Below, piece after piece: positions 1 to 8,440 of a stretch of DNA of 64,000 bases. The translations under genes were made by a program, and so were the position numbers. The notes under the pieces are model-generated. The model did not search any database and had not been told where the DNA came from. It saw only the letters and a list, made by a program, of their open reading frames with translations. Origin of the DNA: Gluconacetobacter liquefaciens (GTDB lineage Bacteria > Pseudomonadota > Alphaproteobacteria > Acetobacterales > Acetobacteraceae). The first letter of the stretch is position 1, and each line of letters starts with the position of its first letter. The DNA lies in the NCBI RefSeq assembly GCF_003350405.1, contig NZ_QQAW01000005.1, positions 270,152 to 334,151 on the forward strand, read 5' to 3'.

Positions 1-590
1 GGGCTAGGCATCGCGGGAGGCGGGCTCGTCAGTATTCATAAAACGGTTTGGTCCGAATTGACTGGAGGCTCTGCTGGGAGCGCCTTTTGAGGTTTGTGGT
101 CGGGCCTGATCGAGAGACGGATTTCTATTGTGTTCAGAGGGGCTTGGAGAGGAAATGGGAGATATGTCGATCAGTTGCCGCGGGTTGGTTTGTGTCTGAA
201 TTTCTTTTCGTGGTGTCATGAATGGCGGGGATGGTCAAAGGAAAATGCCTGTCAATAGAGAAGATTTCTGAACGTTGGCTTCCGTCTGTTTTGTCCGGTG
301 GAGAGACGGGTGGGTGTCGATTCCATTTGGCATGTGCGTAGATTTATTTGGATTGAATGAAAAATATTGATGGAATACCGGAGAATTTTTGGTTTTGAGG
401 TGCGGTTTTGTACGCGGTGGACGCGCTGTGCGTCAGGTTCGTACGGTCGGTGAACCGGTCGGGGCGGGATGCGGTGGTGGCGCGCCGATCTGGCGTGCGA
501 TCTTGTGCCGGCGGCGGATGGGGCGGCTGGCTTACGCCATGACCGGGCGCCGTTGAGGGATGGATGCGGGCGCCCGGCGGGGAAGAGTGT
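1..590. other. Gene-poor left end with a hairpin downstream of the acetolactate synthase gene
   Basis: No convincing gene is visible here. The stretch from about 180 to 420 is visibly poorer in GC than the rest of the window. A 9-bp perfect inverted repeat (CCGGGCGCC at 543-551 and GGCGCCCGG at 569-577, 17-base loop) lies just past the stop of the minus-strand gene that ends at 591. It could act as its terminator or mRNA-stabilising hairpin, although no U-run follows it. A 71-codon minus-strand frame at 4-219 has no recognisable domain and no ribosome binding site. Confidence 0.4.
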
Positions 591-2228
591 TCAGGTGACG
601 GGGATGCGCTTGCTCAGTTCGTCGATCAGCACGCGGATATTGTCGGAATAGTCGATCGGGATGGCGATGATCTGCACGCCGCCCTCGACGAAGGCGCGTT
701 CGAGCGTTGCTTCGAAATCTTCGATCTTTTCGACGAAATGACCTTTGGCACCGTAGGATTCGGCATATTTGACGAAATCGGGGTTGCCGAACGTCATGCC
801 GTAATCGGGGAAATGATCGACAGCCTGCTTCCAGCGGATCATGCCGAAGGCGCCATCGTCGATGATCAGGGACACGAGGTTGAGCTTGAGGCGGACGGCG
901 GTTTCGATTTCCTGGCTGTTCATCATGAAGCCGCCGTCGCCCGAGACGGCCAGAACGCGCCGCTCGGGGTAGAGGAGGGCCGCCGCGATGGCCGATGGCA
1001 GACCCGCGCCCATGGTCGCCAGCGCGTTGTCGAGCAGGAGCGTGTTCGCGACGGTGGTGCGGTAGTTGCGGGCGAACCAGATCTTGTACATCCCGTTATC
1101 CAGCGCGACGATGCCGTCCTGCGGCATGACCTTGCGGATATCGGCGACGACCCGCTGTGGCGTCCAGCGATTGTCGGTGGAGCCCTCCATGATATGCGCC
1201 AGGATGCCGTCGCGCAGGCCGAGAAGGGCATCGGCGTTGGTGAGGCGACCCTCGACCTGATCGGCCAGGCGCGACAGCGAGACGCCGATATCGCCGATGA
1301 CTTCGGCCTGCGGGAAATAGACCTGCTCGACCTGGGCGGGTTCGTAGCCGAAATGCACGACGTCCGGCCCGTTGGCGCCCATGATGAAGGGGGGCTTTTC
1401 TGCGGTGTCGTGGCCGATCGACAGGATCAGGTCCGCGCGTTCGATGGCCTCGTGGACGTAATCGCGTTCGCTCAGCGCGGCGGTGCCCATGTAGAGTTCG
1501 CTGCATCCGCCCACAGCGCCCTTGCCCATCTGGGTGGTGAAGTAGGGCAGGCGCGTGCGCGAGAAGAATTCGTACAGTTTGCCGGCCAGGCGGGGGCGGG
1601 AGGCCGCGGCCCCCAGCATGACCAGCGGGCGTTTGGCGGAGAGCAGCAGATTGGCCGCGATGCGCAGCGCCTCGTCACCGGCGACGGGGGCGTCGACGGG
1701 GTGCGGATGGATCGGCGCCAGGTTGCCGCATTCCTCGCGCGCGATGTCTTCGGGCAGTTCGAGATGGACCGGGCCGGGACGTTCTTCCGCCGCCACGCGG
1801 AAGGCGTCGCGGATCAGCGTCGGGATCATGTGGGCGGAGACGATCTGGCGCGCCATCTTGGTAAGCGGGCGCATCGTCGCCACGACGTCGACGATCTGGA
1901 AGCGGGCCTGGCGTTCTGACAGGATCGGCTTCTGGCCGGTCAGCATCACCATCGGCATCGCGCCCAGATGGGCGTAGGCGGCGCCGGTGGCGAGATTGAG
2001 CGCGCCCGGCCCGAGTGTTGCGAGGCACACGCCCGGCTTGCCCGTGAGGCGGCCATGGGTCGCGGCCATGAAGGCCGCCGCCTGTTCGTGGCGCGTGATC
2101 GTGAGTTTGATCGAGGACGTGCGCAGAGACTCCACGATATCGAGATTCTCTTCGCCGGGAATGCCGAAAATTCGATCGACGCCCTCGTTTTCCAGGGCGG
2201 CGACGAGGAGGTCTGATGCTTTTGTCAT
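591..2228 (-). CDS. Acetolactate synthase-type ThDP-dependent enzyme
   Basis: Predicted 545-aa member of the large-subunit acetolactate synthase (IlvB/AlsS) family, which condenses two pyruvates to acetolactate with thiamine diphosphate and FAD. It shows the N-terminal PYR domain with the catalytic Glu48 (TRHEQAAAF), a central FAD/NAD-like domain, and a C-terminal PP domain with the ThDP motif starting GDGGFMMN near residue 430. The ATG at 2228 was chosen over an in-frame codon at 2267 because it follows a GGAGAGGA ribosome site. No IlvN small subunit is adjacent, which fits the catabolic (acetoin-forming) AlsS class better than the biosynthetic enzyme. No acetolactate decarboxylase is present in the window, but an acetoin reductase-like SDR lies at 11997. 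Related ThDP enzymes cannot be excluded. Confidence 0.85.
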   Translation of the reverse strand: MTKASDLLVAALENEGVDRIFGIPGEENLDIVESLRTSSIKLTITRHEQAAAFMAATHGRLTGKPGVCLATLGPGALNLATGAAYAHLGAMPMVMLTGQKPILSERQARFQIVDVVATMRPLTKMARQIVSAHMIPTLIRDAFRVAAEERPGPVHLELPEDIAREECGNLAPIHPHPVDAPVAGDEALRIAANLLLSAKRPLVMLGAAASRPRLAGKLYEFFSRTRLPYFTTQMGKGAVGGCSELYMGTAALSERDYVHEAIERADLILSIGHDTAEKPPFIMGANGPDVVHFGYEPAQVEQVYFPQAEVIGDIGVSLSRLADQVEGRLTNADALLGLRDGILAHIMEGSTDNRWTPQRVVADIRKVMPQDGIVALDNGMYKIWFARNYRTTVANTLLLDNALATMGAGLPSAIAAALLYPERRVLAVSGDGGFMMNSQEIETAVRLKLNLVSLIIDDGAFGMIRWKQAVDHFPDYGMTFGNPDFVKYAESYGAKGHFVEKIEDFEATLERAFVEGGVQIIAIPIDYSDNIRVLIDELSKRIPVT

Positions 2229-2480
2229 ATGATCCTCTCCGGACAGATTCTTGAACCTGTCATGCATCGTTGTCCGGAAAGAACAGGGAAGAAAGAGTTC
2301 GGGCTCTTCACATCCCGATCAGGCCCGTCACGATGCAAGGATGGTTCCCCGTGGCGAAATCCGTCCGGATGAGTGGTATCCGAACAGATCCGGGGAAAAG
2401 GCTCAATCGGCAATTCGTGGCCGTCAGATCTCCGGAATGCGCATGCGCTGCCATTGTCGCGCAGGCAGAGGGATGGAGAC

Positions 2481-2499
2481 GCGCACGTTACCCGTGCGC
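2481..2499. terminator. GC hairpin after the lipocalin-like gene
   Basis: GCGCACG, a 5-base loop and CGTGCGC form a perfect 7-bp stem just downstream of the minus-strand stop at 2508. There is no clear U-run on the minus strand, so termination is only likely. The remaining bases between this hairpin and the upstream end of the acetolactate synthase gene (2229-2480) hold its promoter region and nothing else recognisable. Confidence 0.4.
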
Positions 2500-2507
2500 A
2501 TTTCCGG

Positions 2508-2957
2508 TCAGGCGCGTTTGAAGCGGATCAGGCTGCGGGAGGCACCGCGATCGGCCCAGTTGGGCATTTCGCGCCAGGGCGTGACGACGGTGGCATAGGG
2601 GCCCTCGACGCTGACGGTCCGCCGTTGTTCCGTGCCGACCCATTCGGGCGCCCAGGCGGTTTCTACACTGGTGATCCATTGATCCTGCTCGATGCGGTAG
2701 CGGCCGATATAGGCAACCAGCGTCTTCATGAGCTGCGCGCGGTCCCAGTCCGTCACGGCCGGCTGGCGGTCGCTGCCTTCCAGGTTGAAGGCAACCCATC
2801 CGTCGGCGGTGAAAACGACCCGTCCGCGTGGGCATTCGCCCATGGCCTCGATCATCTCGCCGGTCTTCTTGTCCTCGACCTGATAGGAGACGAGCTTCCA
2901 GGTGCCGATCAATTGCTGTGCCAGATCGTCGGAATGGGCGTGTTTTAACTGCGTCAC
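2508..2957 (-). CDS. Lipocalin-like domain protein
   Basis: 149-aa protein with the start typical of the Lipocalin_5 type family (LIGTWKLVSYQVEDKKTGE) and a compact beta-rich sequence with no membrane segment or signal peptide. The family is small and cytosolic or secreted, and its ligand is generally unknown. The GTG at 2957 is preferred because AAGAGGAG lies 11 bases before it. A TTG at 2990 would add 11 residues without its own ribosome site. It is divergent from the LysR gene at 3174, so that regulator may control it. Function of this copy is not known. Confidence 0.6.
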   Translation of the reverse strand: MTQLKHAHSDDLAQQLIGTWKLVSYQVEDKKTGEMIEAMGECPRGRVVFTADGWVAFNLEGSDRQPAVTDWDRAQLMKTLVAYIGRYRIEQDQWITSVETAWAPEWVGTEQRRTVSVEGPYATVVTPWREMPNWADRGASRSLIRFKRA

Positions 2958-3173
2958 TTTTGGAATGACTCCTCTTGAAACAAAGGCCAAGTAAGTGAAG
3001 CCTTCTGGCTTCGGGCAGTATTTTTGTTGTTCTTGTTTTGACTGTTACGTTGGATGTTTCGTGTATAAGTATTCATTTATACGAGAGGAATGTAGGATAT
3101 TTGATCGGTTTTTTCTATTCAAAATGGGACAAAAGATTTATGCTCAGGCGACAAAAATGGGAGCCGTCCAAAA
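2958..3173. promoter_or_regulatory. AT-rich divergent promoter region with dyad (3063-3082)
   Basis: The region between the lipocalin-like gene and the LysR gene is clearly AT-richer than its flanks. It contains GTATAA-N8-TTATAC (3063-3082), embedded in a wider imperfect palindrome from about 3060 to 3085. The dyad has the size and position of a LysR-type operator. Binding is inferred only. Confidence 0.4.
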
Positions 3174-4097
3174 ATGATCTACGATGAAGTAGGCGATCTG
3201 AGGTTCTTCGTGATGCTGGCCGAGGCGCAGAGCATGACCAAGGCGGCGCGCGGCATGGGGACGTCGCCGGCCGTGGTGTCGCGGCGGCTTGCCCGGCTGG
3301 AGGGCAGGCTGGGCAGTTGCCTGGTGAACCGGAGCACGCGGCGCTTCAAGCTGAGCGAGACGGGGCAGATCCTGTATGATCGCGCGCTGCGGATCGTGAC
3401 CGATATCACCGATCTGGAAGCCGAGATTTCCTCGGCCGAGCGGATGCCGCAGGGCAGCCTGAATATCGGCGCGCCGCTGGAACTGGGGCGGCGCTTGATC
3501 GCGCCCTTCGTAGAGGCGTTCAACGAACGGTATCCGGAGCTGAAAATCGGGCTGGCGCTGGTCAGCGAGGGGCGGCACGAATTCGGCGACTGTCTGGACC
3601 TGATCGTGCGGCTGGGCATGCCCGACATGCCGACCGCCATCGTGACGCATCTGGCCTCGACGACGCGCATTCTGTGTGCCTCGCCGACCTATCTGGCCCG
3701 CGCGGCGGCGCCTGCGACGCTTCAGGATCTGGCGGCGCATGACTGTCTTTGCCTGCGGCGCAGCAAATCCATGACGCTGGTCAACCGTTGGGCGTTCGGC
3801 GAGGAGGAGAACAGGGAAGTGGTGACGGTGCAGCCGCGCCTGTCCTCGACGAGTTGCGAGGTGATCCATGACTGGGCGTTGTCGGGGCAGGGGATCGCCT
3901 ACAAACTGATGTGCGACGTTCATGACGACCTGAAATCGGGCAAGCTGGTGCATGTTCTGCCGGAGCTTTCCGGGGAGAGCATCGATTTCTATGCGTTGCG
4001 GCCGCACCGGCAGGGGGGGCGGGCGAATGTGGATGTGTTTCTGCGGGAATTGCGGGCTTATCTGCGGCGGTGCGGCGGGTTTTCCTACCGCGCATGA
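3174..4097 (+). CDS. LysR-family transcriptional regulator
   Basis: 307 aa. An N-terminal winged helix-turn-helix (roughly residues 5-65) contains the typical sequence MTKAARGMGTSPAVVSRRL. It is followed by a LysR substrate-binding domain. The ATG at 3174 places the HTH at the canonical distance from the N-terminus. The stop is 43 bases before the Old Yellow Enzyme gene on the same strand, and the gene is divergent from the lipocalin-like gene. Control of one or both neighbours is the simplest inference. The inducer is unknown. Confidence 0.88.
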   Translation: MIYDEVGDLRFFVMLAEAQSMTKAARGMGTSPAVVSRRLARLEGRLGSCLVNRSTRRFKLSETGQILYDRALRIVTDITDLEAEISSAERMPQGSLNIGAPLELGRRLIAPFVEAFNERYPELKIGLALVSEGRHEFGDCLDLIVRLGMPDMPTAIVTHLASTTRILCASPTYLARAAAPATLQDLAAHDCLCLRRSKSMTLVNRWAFGEEENREVVTVQPRLSSTSCEVIHDWALSGQGIAYKLMCDVHDDLKSGKLVHVLPELSGESIDFYALRPHRQGGRANVDVFLRELRAYLRRCGGFSYRA

Positions 4098-4140
4098 GTG
4101 CCTGACCGAAAAACGTCCCGCATAAATACGGAGGGTTTCC

Positions 4141-5241
4141 ATGACGCGATCGAGATTGTTTCAACCGGTGGGGATCGGCAGGCTGACGCTGGCCAATCGG
4201 ATCGTCATCGCGCCGATGTGCCAGTATTCGGCGGCCGAGGGCCATATGACGGACTGGCATCTGATCCATCTGGGGACTTTGGCGCTGTCGGGGGCGGGGC
4301 TGCTGACGATCGAAGCGACCGCTGTGCTGCCGGAAGGCCGCATTACCTATGGCGATGTCGGGCTGTGGGATGACGGCACGGAAGCGGCGCTGCGCCGCGT
4401 GCTGGACGGTGTGCGGGCGTGGTCGGACATGCCGGTGGGCATCCAGCTTGCGCATGCCGGGCGCAAGGCGTCGTGCGAGGTGCCGTGGAAAGGCGGGCGG
4501 CAGATCGCGCCTGACGCCGCGAACGGATGGCAGACGGTTGCCCCTTCGGCCGTGGCGTTTACGCAGGAGGCGCATGCGCCGGTGGCCCTGGATCGCGCAG
4601 GCATGCGGCAGGTGCGCGAGGCTTTCGCGGCGTCCGCGAAGCGGGCGGCGCGACTGGGGCTGGACCTGGTGCAGGTGCATGCCGCGCATGGCTATCTGCT
4701 GCATCAGTTCCTCTCGCCACTGTCCAACCTTCGGGACGATGACTATGGCGGCTCGCTGGAAAACCGGATGCGCTTTCCGCTGGAGGTCTTCGATGCCGTG
4801 CGTCAGGCCTTTCCGGACAGGCCGGTTTCGGTCCGCGTTTCGGGCACCGACTGGGTGGAAGGGGGATGGACGATCGACCAGACCGTGGCCTTTGCGCAGC
4901 GCCTGAAGGAACGGGGGTGCGATGCCGTTCATGTCTCCAGTGCGGGATTGAGCCCGTTGCAGGAGATTCCCGTGTCGCCCAGCTATCAGGTTCCGCTGGC
5001 CCGTGCCGTTCGGCAGCAGGTGGACCTGCCCGTGGTGGCGGTGGGATTGATTACCGATTTCGACCAAGCGGAAGGGATCGTTGCCACCGGCGATGCGGAC
5101 ATGGTGGGGCTGGCGCGGACGATCCTGTACGATCCCCGCTGGCCGTGGCACGCGGCGGCCCATCTGGGGGCACGGGTAAAAGCGCCGGACCAATATCTGC
5201 GCTGCCAGCCTTCGCGCTATCGGGATCTGTTCGCGGTCTGA
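4141..5241 (+). CDS. NADH:flavin oxidoreductase, YqjM/NamA-type Old Yellow Enzyme
   Basis: 366-aa TIM-barrel FMN enzyme that reduces activated C=C bonds of enals, enones, nitroesters and similar electrophiles with NAD(P)H. The N-terminal APMCQYSA (Cys27, Tyr29) is the signature of the thermophilic-like YqjM class, and HAAHGYLLHQFLSP carries the substrate-binding histidines. The ATG at 4141 follows a strong GGAGG site. Length matches the family. The LysR gene directly upstream is the likely regulator. Confidence 0.9.
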   Translation: MTRSRLFQPVGIGRLTLANRIVIAPMCQYSAAEGHMTDWHLIHLGTLALSGAGLLTIEATAVLPEGRITYGDVGLWDDGTEAALRRVLDGVRAWSDMPVGIQLAHAGRKASCEVPWKGGRQIAPDAANGWQTVAPSAVAFTQEAHAPVALDRAGMRQVREAFAASAKRAARLGLDLVQVHAAHGYLLHQFLSPLSNLRDDDYGGSLENRMRFPLEVFDAVRQAFPDRPVSVRVSGTDWVEGGWTIDQTVAFAQRLKERGCDAVHVSSAGLSPLQEIPVSPSYQVPLARAVRQQVDLPVVAVGLITDFDQAEGIVATGDADMVGLARTILYDPRWPWHAAAHLGARVKAPDQYLRCQPSRYRDLFAV

Positions 5242-5267
5242 CGACCGGGTGGCGGGAGATGAAAAAA

Positions 5268-5297
5268 CGGCACCGCCATCGGAGGATGGCGATGCCG
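5268..5297. terminator. Hairpin after the Old Yellow Enzyme gene
   Basis: A 13-bp stem with one mismatch (5268-5280 against 5285-5297, loop GGAG) lies 26 bases after the stop at 5241. It is preceded by an A-run and followed by a weak T-rich stretch. A terminator is likely. Confidence 0.5.
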
Positions 5298-5368
5298 CTT
5301 GAGGTTTCACGGCGCGAGGGTTGGGAAATCGACGGTTGGGAAACTGCCGGAACGCCGTGAGTTCCTTC

Positions 5369-5390
5369 TCAATAATGAGAATGAATATTA
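5369..5390. promoter_or_regulatory. Possible Fur-like box upstream of dps
   Basis: The sequence around AATAATGAGAATGAATATT resembles tandem GATAAT-type Fur hexamers (two hexamers match at 5 of 6 positions) in the AT-rich spot between the upstream hairpin and dps. It is about 200 bases before the dps start. The match is imperfect and the assignment tentative. Confidence 0.3.
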
Positions 5391-5588
5391 ATTGCAACAC
5401 AAAACGGAGCCGCGTGTCCGTTTCCGGAGGGACGGGTTGGGAGGTTATTGATTTATCTCAGGTCCCTGGCAGCCGGGACGCACGCGCATGCCGGATATGA
5501 TTGTTCCATGACGGCGGGGCGGCGGGGTTGCCGATGCCGGCATCGCTCCCCACATGGCCTGTCGAACGTCATGTTCATGGAGAAGACA

Positions 5589-6134
5589 ATGTCGAACAAG
5601 TCCAAGGGTCTGACCGCTGGCGAGGCCCATGTTCACACCTATCTCGGGACACCGACCGACCTGAAGAAAGAGGCGGTCGAGGGCATTTCCGCCGGTCTGC
5701 GGTCCGTTCTGGCCGATGTGTTCGCGCTCTACATCAAGACCAAGAATTTCCACTGGCACATGAGCGGTCGCCATTTCCGTGATTTCCATCTGCTGCTGGA
5801 CGAGCAGAGCGACCAGATCTTCGCCATGACCGATCCGCTGGCCGAGCGCGCGCGCAAGCTGGGGGGCACGACCCTGCATTCGATCGGCGAGATCAGCCGC
5901 CTGACCAAGGTTGCCGATAACGACGCGCTTTATGTGACGCCGGAAGACATGCTGGCCGAACTGCGTGAGGATAACCTGGCGCTGACGGGCCGGTTGCGCG
6001 CGGTGCATGCGATCTGCGACGAGGGCGGCGACGTGGCGACGGCGAGCCTGCTGGAAAACTGGATCGACGAAACCGAGCGCCGGACCTGGTTCCTGTTTGA
6101 ATCCACCCGCCCGTCTTTCGGCGGCAATGACTGA
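5589..6134 (+). CDS. dps: Dps/ferritin-like DNA protection protein
   Basis: 181-aa Dps family protein that oxidises Fe(II) with H2O2, stores iron in a 12-mer shell and can protect DNA. The inter-subunit ferroxidase residues are all visible: His55 in FHWHMSG, His67, Asp71, then Asp82 and Glu86 in TDPLAERARKLGG, with the spacing known from E. coli Dps. The ATG at 5589 follows GGAGAAG. The frame is open further upstream, but that part has no family similarity. The gene stands alone and is closed by a strong terminator. Confidence 0.9.
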   Translation: MSNKSKGLTAGEAHVHTYLGTPTDLKKEAVEGISAGLRSVLADVFALYIKTKNFHWHMSGRHFRDFHLLLDEQSDQIFAMTDPLAERARKLGGTTLHSIGEISRLTKVADNDALYVTPEDMLAELREDNLALTGRLRAVHAICDEGGDVATASLLENWIDETERRTWFLFESTRPSFGGND

Positions 6135-6176
6135 CAGAGGCTGGCGTGCCTCACGCGCGCTGACTGGCGTCTTGTG

Positions 6177-6211
6177 CCCCGTCACGGCCGATGGCCGTGG
6201 CGGGGTTTATT
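6177..6211 (+). terminator. Rho-independent terminator of dps
   Basis: CCCCGTCACGGCC (6177-6189), loop GAT, then GGCCGTGGCGGGG (6193-6205) followed by TTTATT. This is a 13-bp stem with one G-T pair and a U-rich tail. It separates dps from the convergent minus-strand operon that ends at 6253. Confidence 0.85.
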
Positions 6212-6252
6212 GTCTGATCGGGGCTATGGAACCCGCTGCGGCGCTGCCTGGA

Positions 6253-7338
6253 TCAGAATGTCAGGAATGTCGCCAGATTGGCGAGCGAGAGCGCGAGCCG
6301 GAACAGCAAGGTGGCGGCGCCGGCGGTTTCGGCCTGCCTGTGTGCGGGAGACCACGCCGCCACGGCTGCCCAGAAGCCGACGACATTCATGCCGTGGCCA
6401 AGGCCGATGACGAAGGCGAAGGAAAGCGGGATGTCCATGCCCGCAATGGACCCGGCCGAGGCATGTATCGCCATGGCGGACAGCAGGATGGCCGCTGGAA
6501 TGCCGAGCATGCCGACCACGCGGCCCCGGGTCCATCTGTCGACCAGAACGGTGGCCGCGATTCCGCAGAATTCACCCGCCATGCGAAGGATGTAGGCGTT
6601 GCTGGCGCCAGCATCGACGGCGTGGCGAATGATGCCCTGGGTGGCCGCATTGTCCATGATGGCCAGAAGGAACAGGACGAACAGCCCCTTCCAGGGCACA
6701 GGCAGAACGGTCGCGGACGCGGACTGCATGGCGGGGGCGGTCATGAGCGCGGGCCCGTGCGGCAGCCAGCAGAACCCGGCCATGCCCGCAAGGGCCGTCG
6801 CGGCCAGTCCGACCGCTGTCACCATGAGCGGCCAGCGGAGCGTATCGTCGTGGCTGGCCATGAACTGCATGAGCACGAACGTCACACCGATATTGGCCAG
6901 CAATCCGCTGGCCGACCGCCAGCGGGACAGGCTGTGCCGGTCGGTTTCGCTGGTCGACAGGCGGGAGATCAGGCTGTTGGCTTGGGCATCGAGCCACGCA
7001 TAGACCAGATGCAGAAGAAGGCCCGTCGCCAGCAGAAGACCGATCGGCGCATGCGACAGGGCTTCGAGGAACAGGGCGCAGAACAGGATCGTGAGGCCGA
7101 GCGCGCGGACGAACAGGGGAACCGGGGCCTGCCTGCGGTCGTCGAAGCGCCCGAAGCCGTAGCCGGCGAACGCGCCCACCGCGAACCATATGGCGAAAAC
7201 GATGGCGGCCGCGTGTGCGGACAGGCCGGCTATGGCCGTCAGGAGGGGAAAGGTCAGCACTTCGTCAGCGTGCCAGATCAGGCTTTTGCCGCCATGGGCG
7301 GCGGCATAGGCGATCCGGGTACGGCGGCTGACCGCCAT
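6253..7338 (-). CDS. MFS-like multi-pass membrane transporter
   Basis: 361-aa very hydrophobic protein with about ten to twelve predicted membrane helices and short charged loops, for example the cytosolic GFGRFDDRRQAPVP. The overall pattern is that of a Major Facilitator Superfamily carrier. It is slightly shorter than the usual 400 aa. It is the last gene of a four-gene operon, with only one base between the stop of the ROK regulator and its ATG. This makes it the likely inner-membrane step of the uptake system whose outer-membrane receptor is encoded at 9208-11688. Substrate unknown. Confidence 0.7.
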   Translation of the reverse strand: MAVSRRTRIAYAAAHGGKSLIWHADEVLTFPLLTAIAGLSAHAAAIVFAIWFAVGAFAGYGFGRFDDRRQAPVPLFVRALGLTILFCALFLEALSHAPIGLLLATGLLLHLVYAWLDAQANSLISRLSTSETDRHSLSRWRSASGLLANIGVTFVLMQFMASHDDTLRWPLMVTAVGLAATALAGMAGFCWLPHGPALMTAPAMQSASATVLPVPWKGLFVLFLLAIMDNAATQGIIRHAVDAGASNAYILRMAGEFCGIAATVLVDRWTRGRVVGMLGIPAAILLSAMAIHASAGSIAGMDIPLSFAFVIGLGHGMNVVGFWAAVAAWSPAHRQAETAGAATLLFRLALSLANLATFLTF

Positions 7339-7339
7339 G

Positions 7340-8440
7340 TCAGGGCAGAAACTGACTCAGGGGCAGTGAAGCGGCGCCGAGCGCCACGGGGCCGTTCAGG
7401 GACGAGGCATGAATGGCGGGTCTGCTCAGTCCGTTTTCCAGGGATTCAAGCGGCGCATCCTGCAGGACGGCTGCCAGTTTTCGGCGCACATCCAGCGGAA
7501 GAGTGCCCCCGATGACGAACTGTGCCGGGTCCATTACCCAGATCAGGGTGTCGAGCAGGCGCGCGAGTTGTCGGCCGGCCCGTTCGACCCATTGATCGAC
7601 CAGGGTTTCGGGAGGCGCCAGACTGTCGAGAGTGGCGGTCGATCCGTCTCCATGCCCATGTTCCGCCAGGAAAATCGCGAAATCCTCGGCAGAGGGGCGT
7701 GAGCGGTTGCGCGGGAAGCACATGCCGAATTCGCCGGCATTGCCGTTATGCCCCTGCCGGACCCGCCCGCCTTCGACCAGGGCGCCGCCGACACCATTGG
7801 TGAGGTAGACATAGGCGAAGCCGTCCGCCGACAGGTCTCGGTTGAACAGAGCTTCGGCCAATGCCGCGGCATTCGCGTCATTGTCATGATAGATCGGCAG
7901 GTTGCTGATGGCCGCGAATTGTCTGGTGATGTCGAGCGTGCCCCATTGCTCGATGCCCGGTACGGGCAGGCGCCGCCTGCCACCTTCGGTGAAGGCGCCT
8001 GGCAGCGCGATCCCCAGCCCCAGGACGCGGGCATATCGTTCCGCCACCGGCCGGTGAGCCGCCAGCATCGAACGGGCATGCGTGACGACGACCTGCGGAT
8101 CGTCGGAGCGGGTGGGTTCCACACGGTCGAGAATGATCCGGCCGGTGAAGTCGAGAGCCATGAGATGAAGGTGATTGTAGCCGATCGACAGCCCGTAGGT
8201 CATCGCGCCTTGCGGATCGAGTTCCAGCAACTGCTCGGGCACGCCCTTGCGCCCATCATTGTGGCGGGCGCCCTCGCGTACCAGGCCCAGAGTGAGCAGG
8301 GAACCGGCGACGCGGGTCAGCGTGGAGGGTGTGACTTGGGCCAGGGGAGACAAGCGGGCACGCGAAATGGCACCGTGGCGCCTGACCAGTTCGAGAACGC
8401 GGCGTTCCGATGGAATCAAGTCTGGAATCGGAGCTGTCAT
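7340..8440 (-). CDS. ROK-family transcriptional repressor
   Basis: 366 aa. An N-terminal winged HTH (about residues 10-70, IPSERRVLELVRRHGAISRA) is followed by a ROK sugar-kinase-like domain with the phosphate-binding sequence YLTNGVGGALVEGG. The cysteine cluster that binds zinc in Mlc/NagC (CxCGxxGC) is absent: the equivalent region reads GNAGEFGMCFP. Such proteins repress sugar catabolism or uptake genes and respond to a sugar or sugar phosphate. Its start overlaps the stop of the 2H phosphoesterase gene by four bases (ATGA), so it is translated with the transport genes and probably autoregulates the operon. Confidence 0.85.
   Translation of the reverse strand: MTAPIPDLIPSERRVLELVRRHGAISRARLSPLAQVTPSTLTRVAGSLLTLGLVREGARHNDGRKGVPEQLLELDPQGAMTYGLSIGYNHLHLMALDFTGRIILDRVEPTRSDDPQVVVTHARSMLAAHRPVAERYARVLGLGIALPGAFTEGGRRRLPVPGIEQWGTLDITRQFAAISNLPIYHDNDANAAALAEALFNRDLSADGFAYVYLTNGVGGALVEGGRVRQGHNGNAGEFGMCFPRNRSRPSAEDFAIFLAEHGHGDGSTATLDSLAPPETLVDQWVERAGRQLARLLDTLIWVMDPAQFVIGGTLPLDVRRKLAAVLQDAPLESLENGLSRPAIHASSLNGPVALGAASLPLSQFLP

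Noticed and set aside
4..219. 71-codon minus-strand frame at the left edge
   Set aside because: No ribosome site, no domain and Ser/Pro-rich low-complexity sequence. Not supported as a gene.
3781..5400. 539-codon minus-strand open frame opposite LysR and the Old Yellow Enzyme
   Set aside because: Low-complexity Arg/His/Pro composition without motifs. The plus-strand genes are clearly the real ones.
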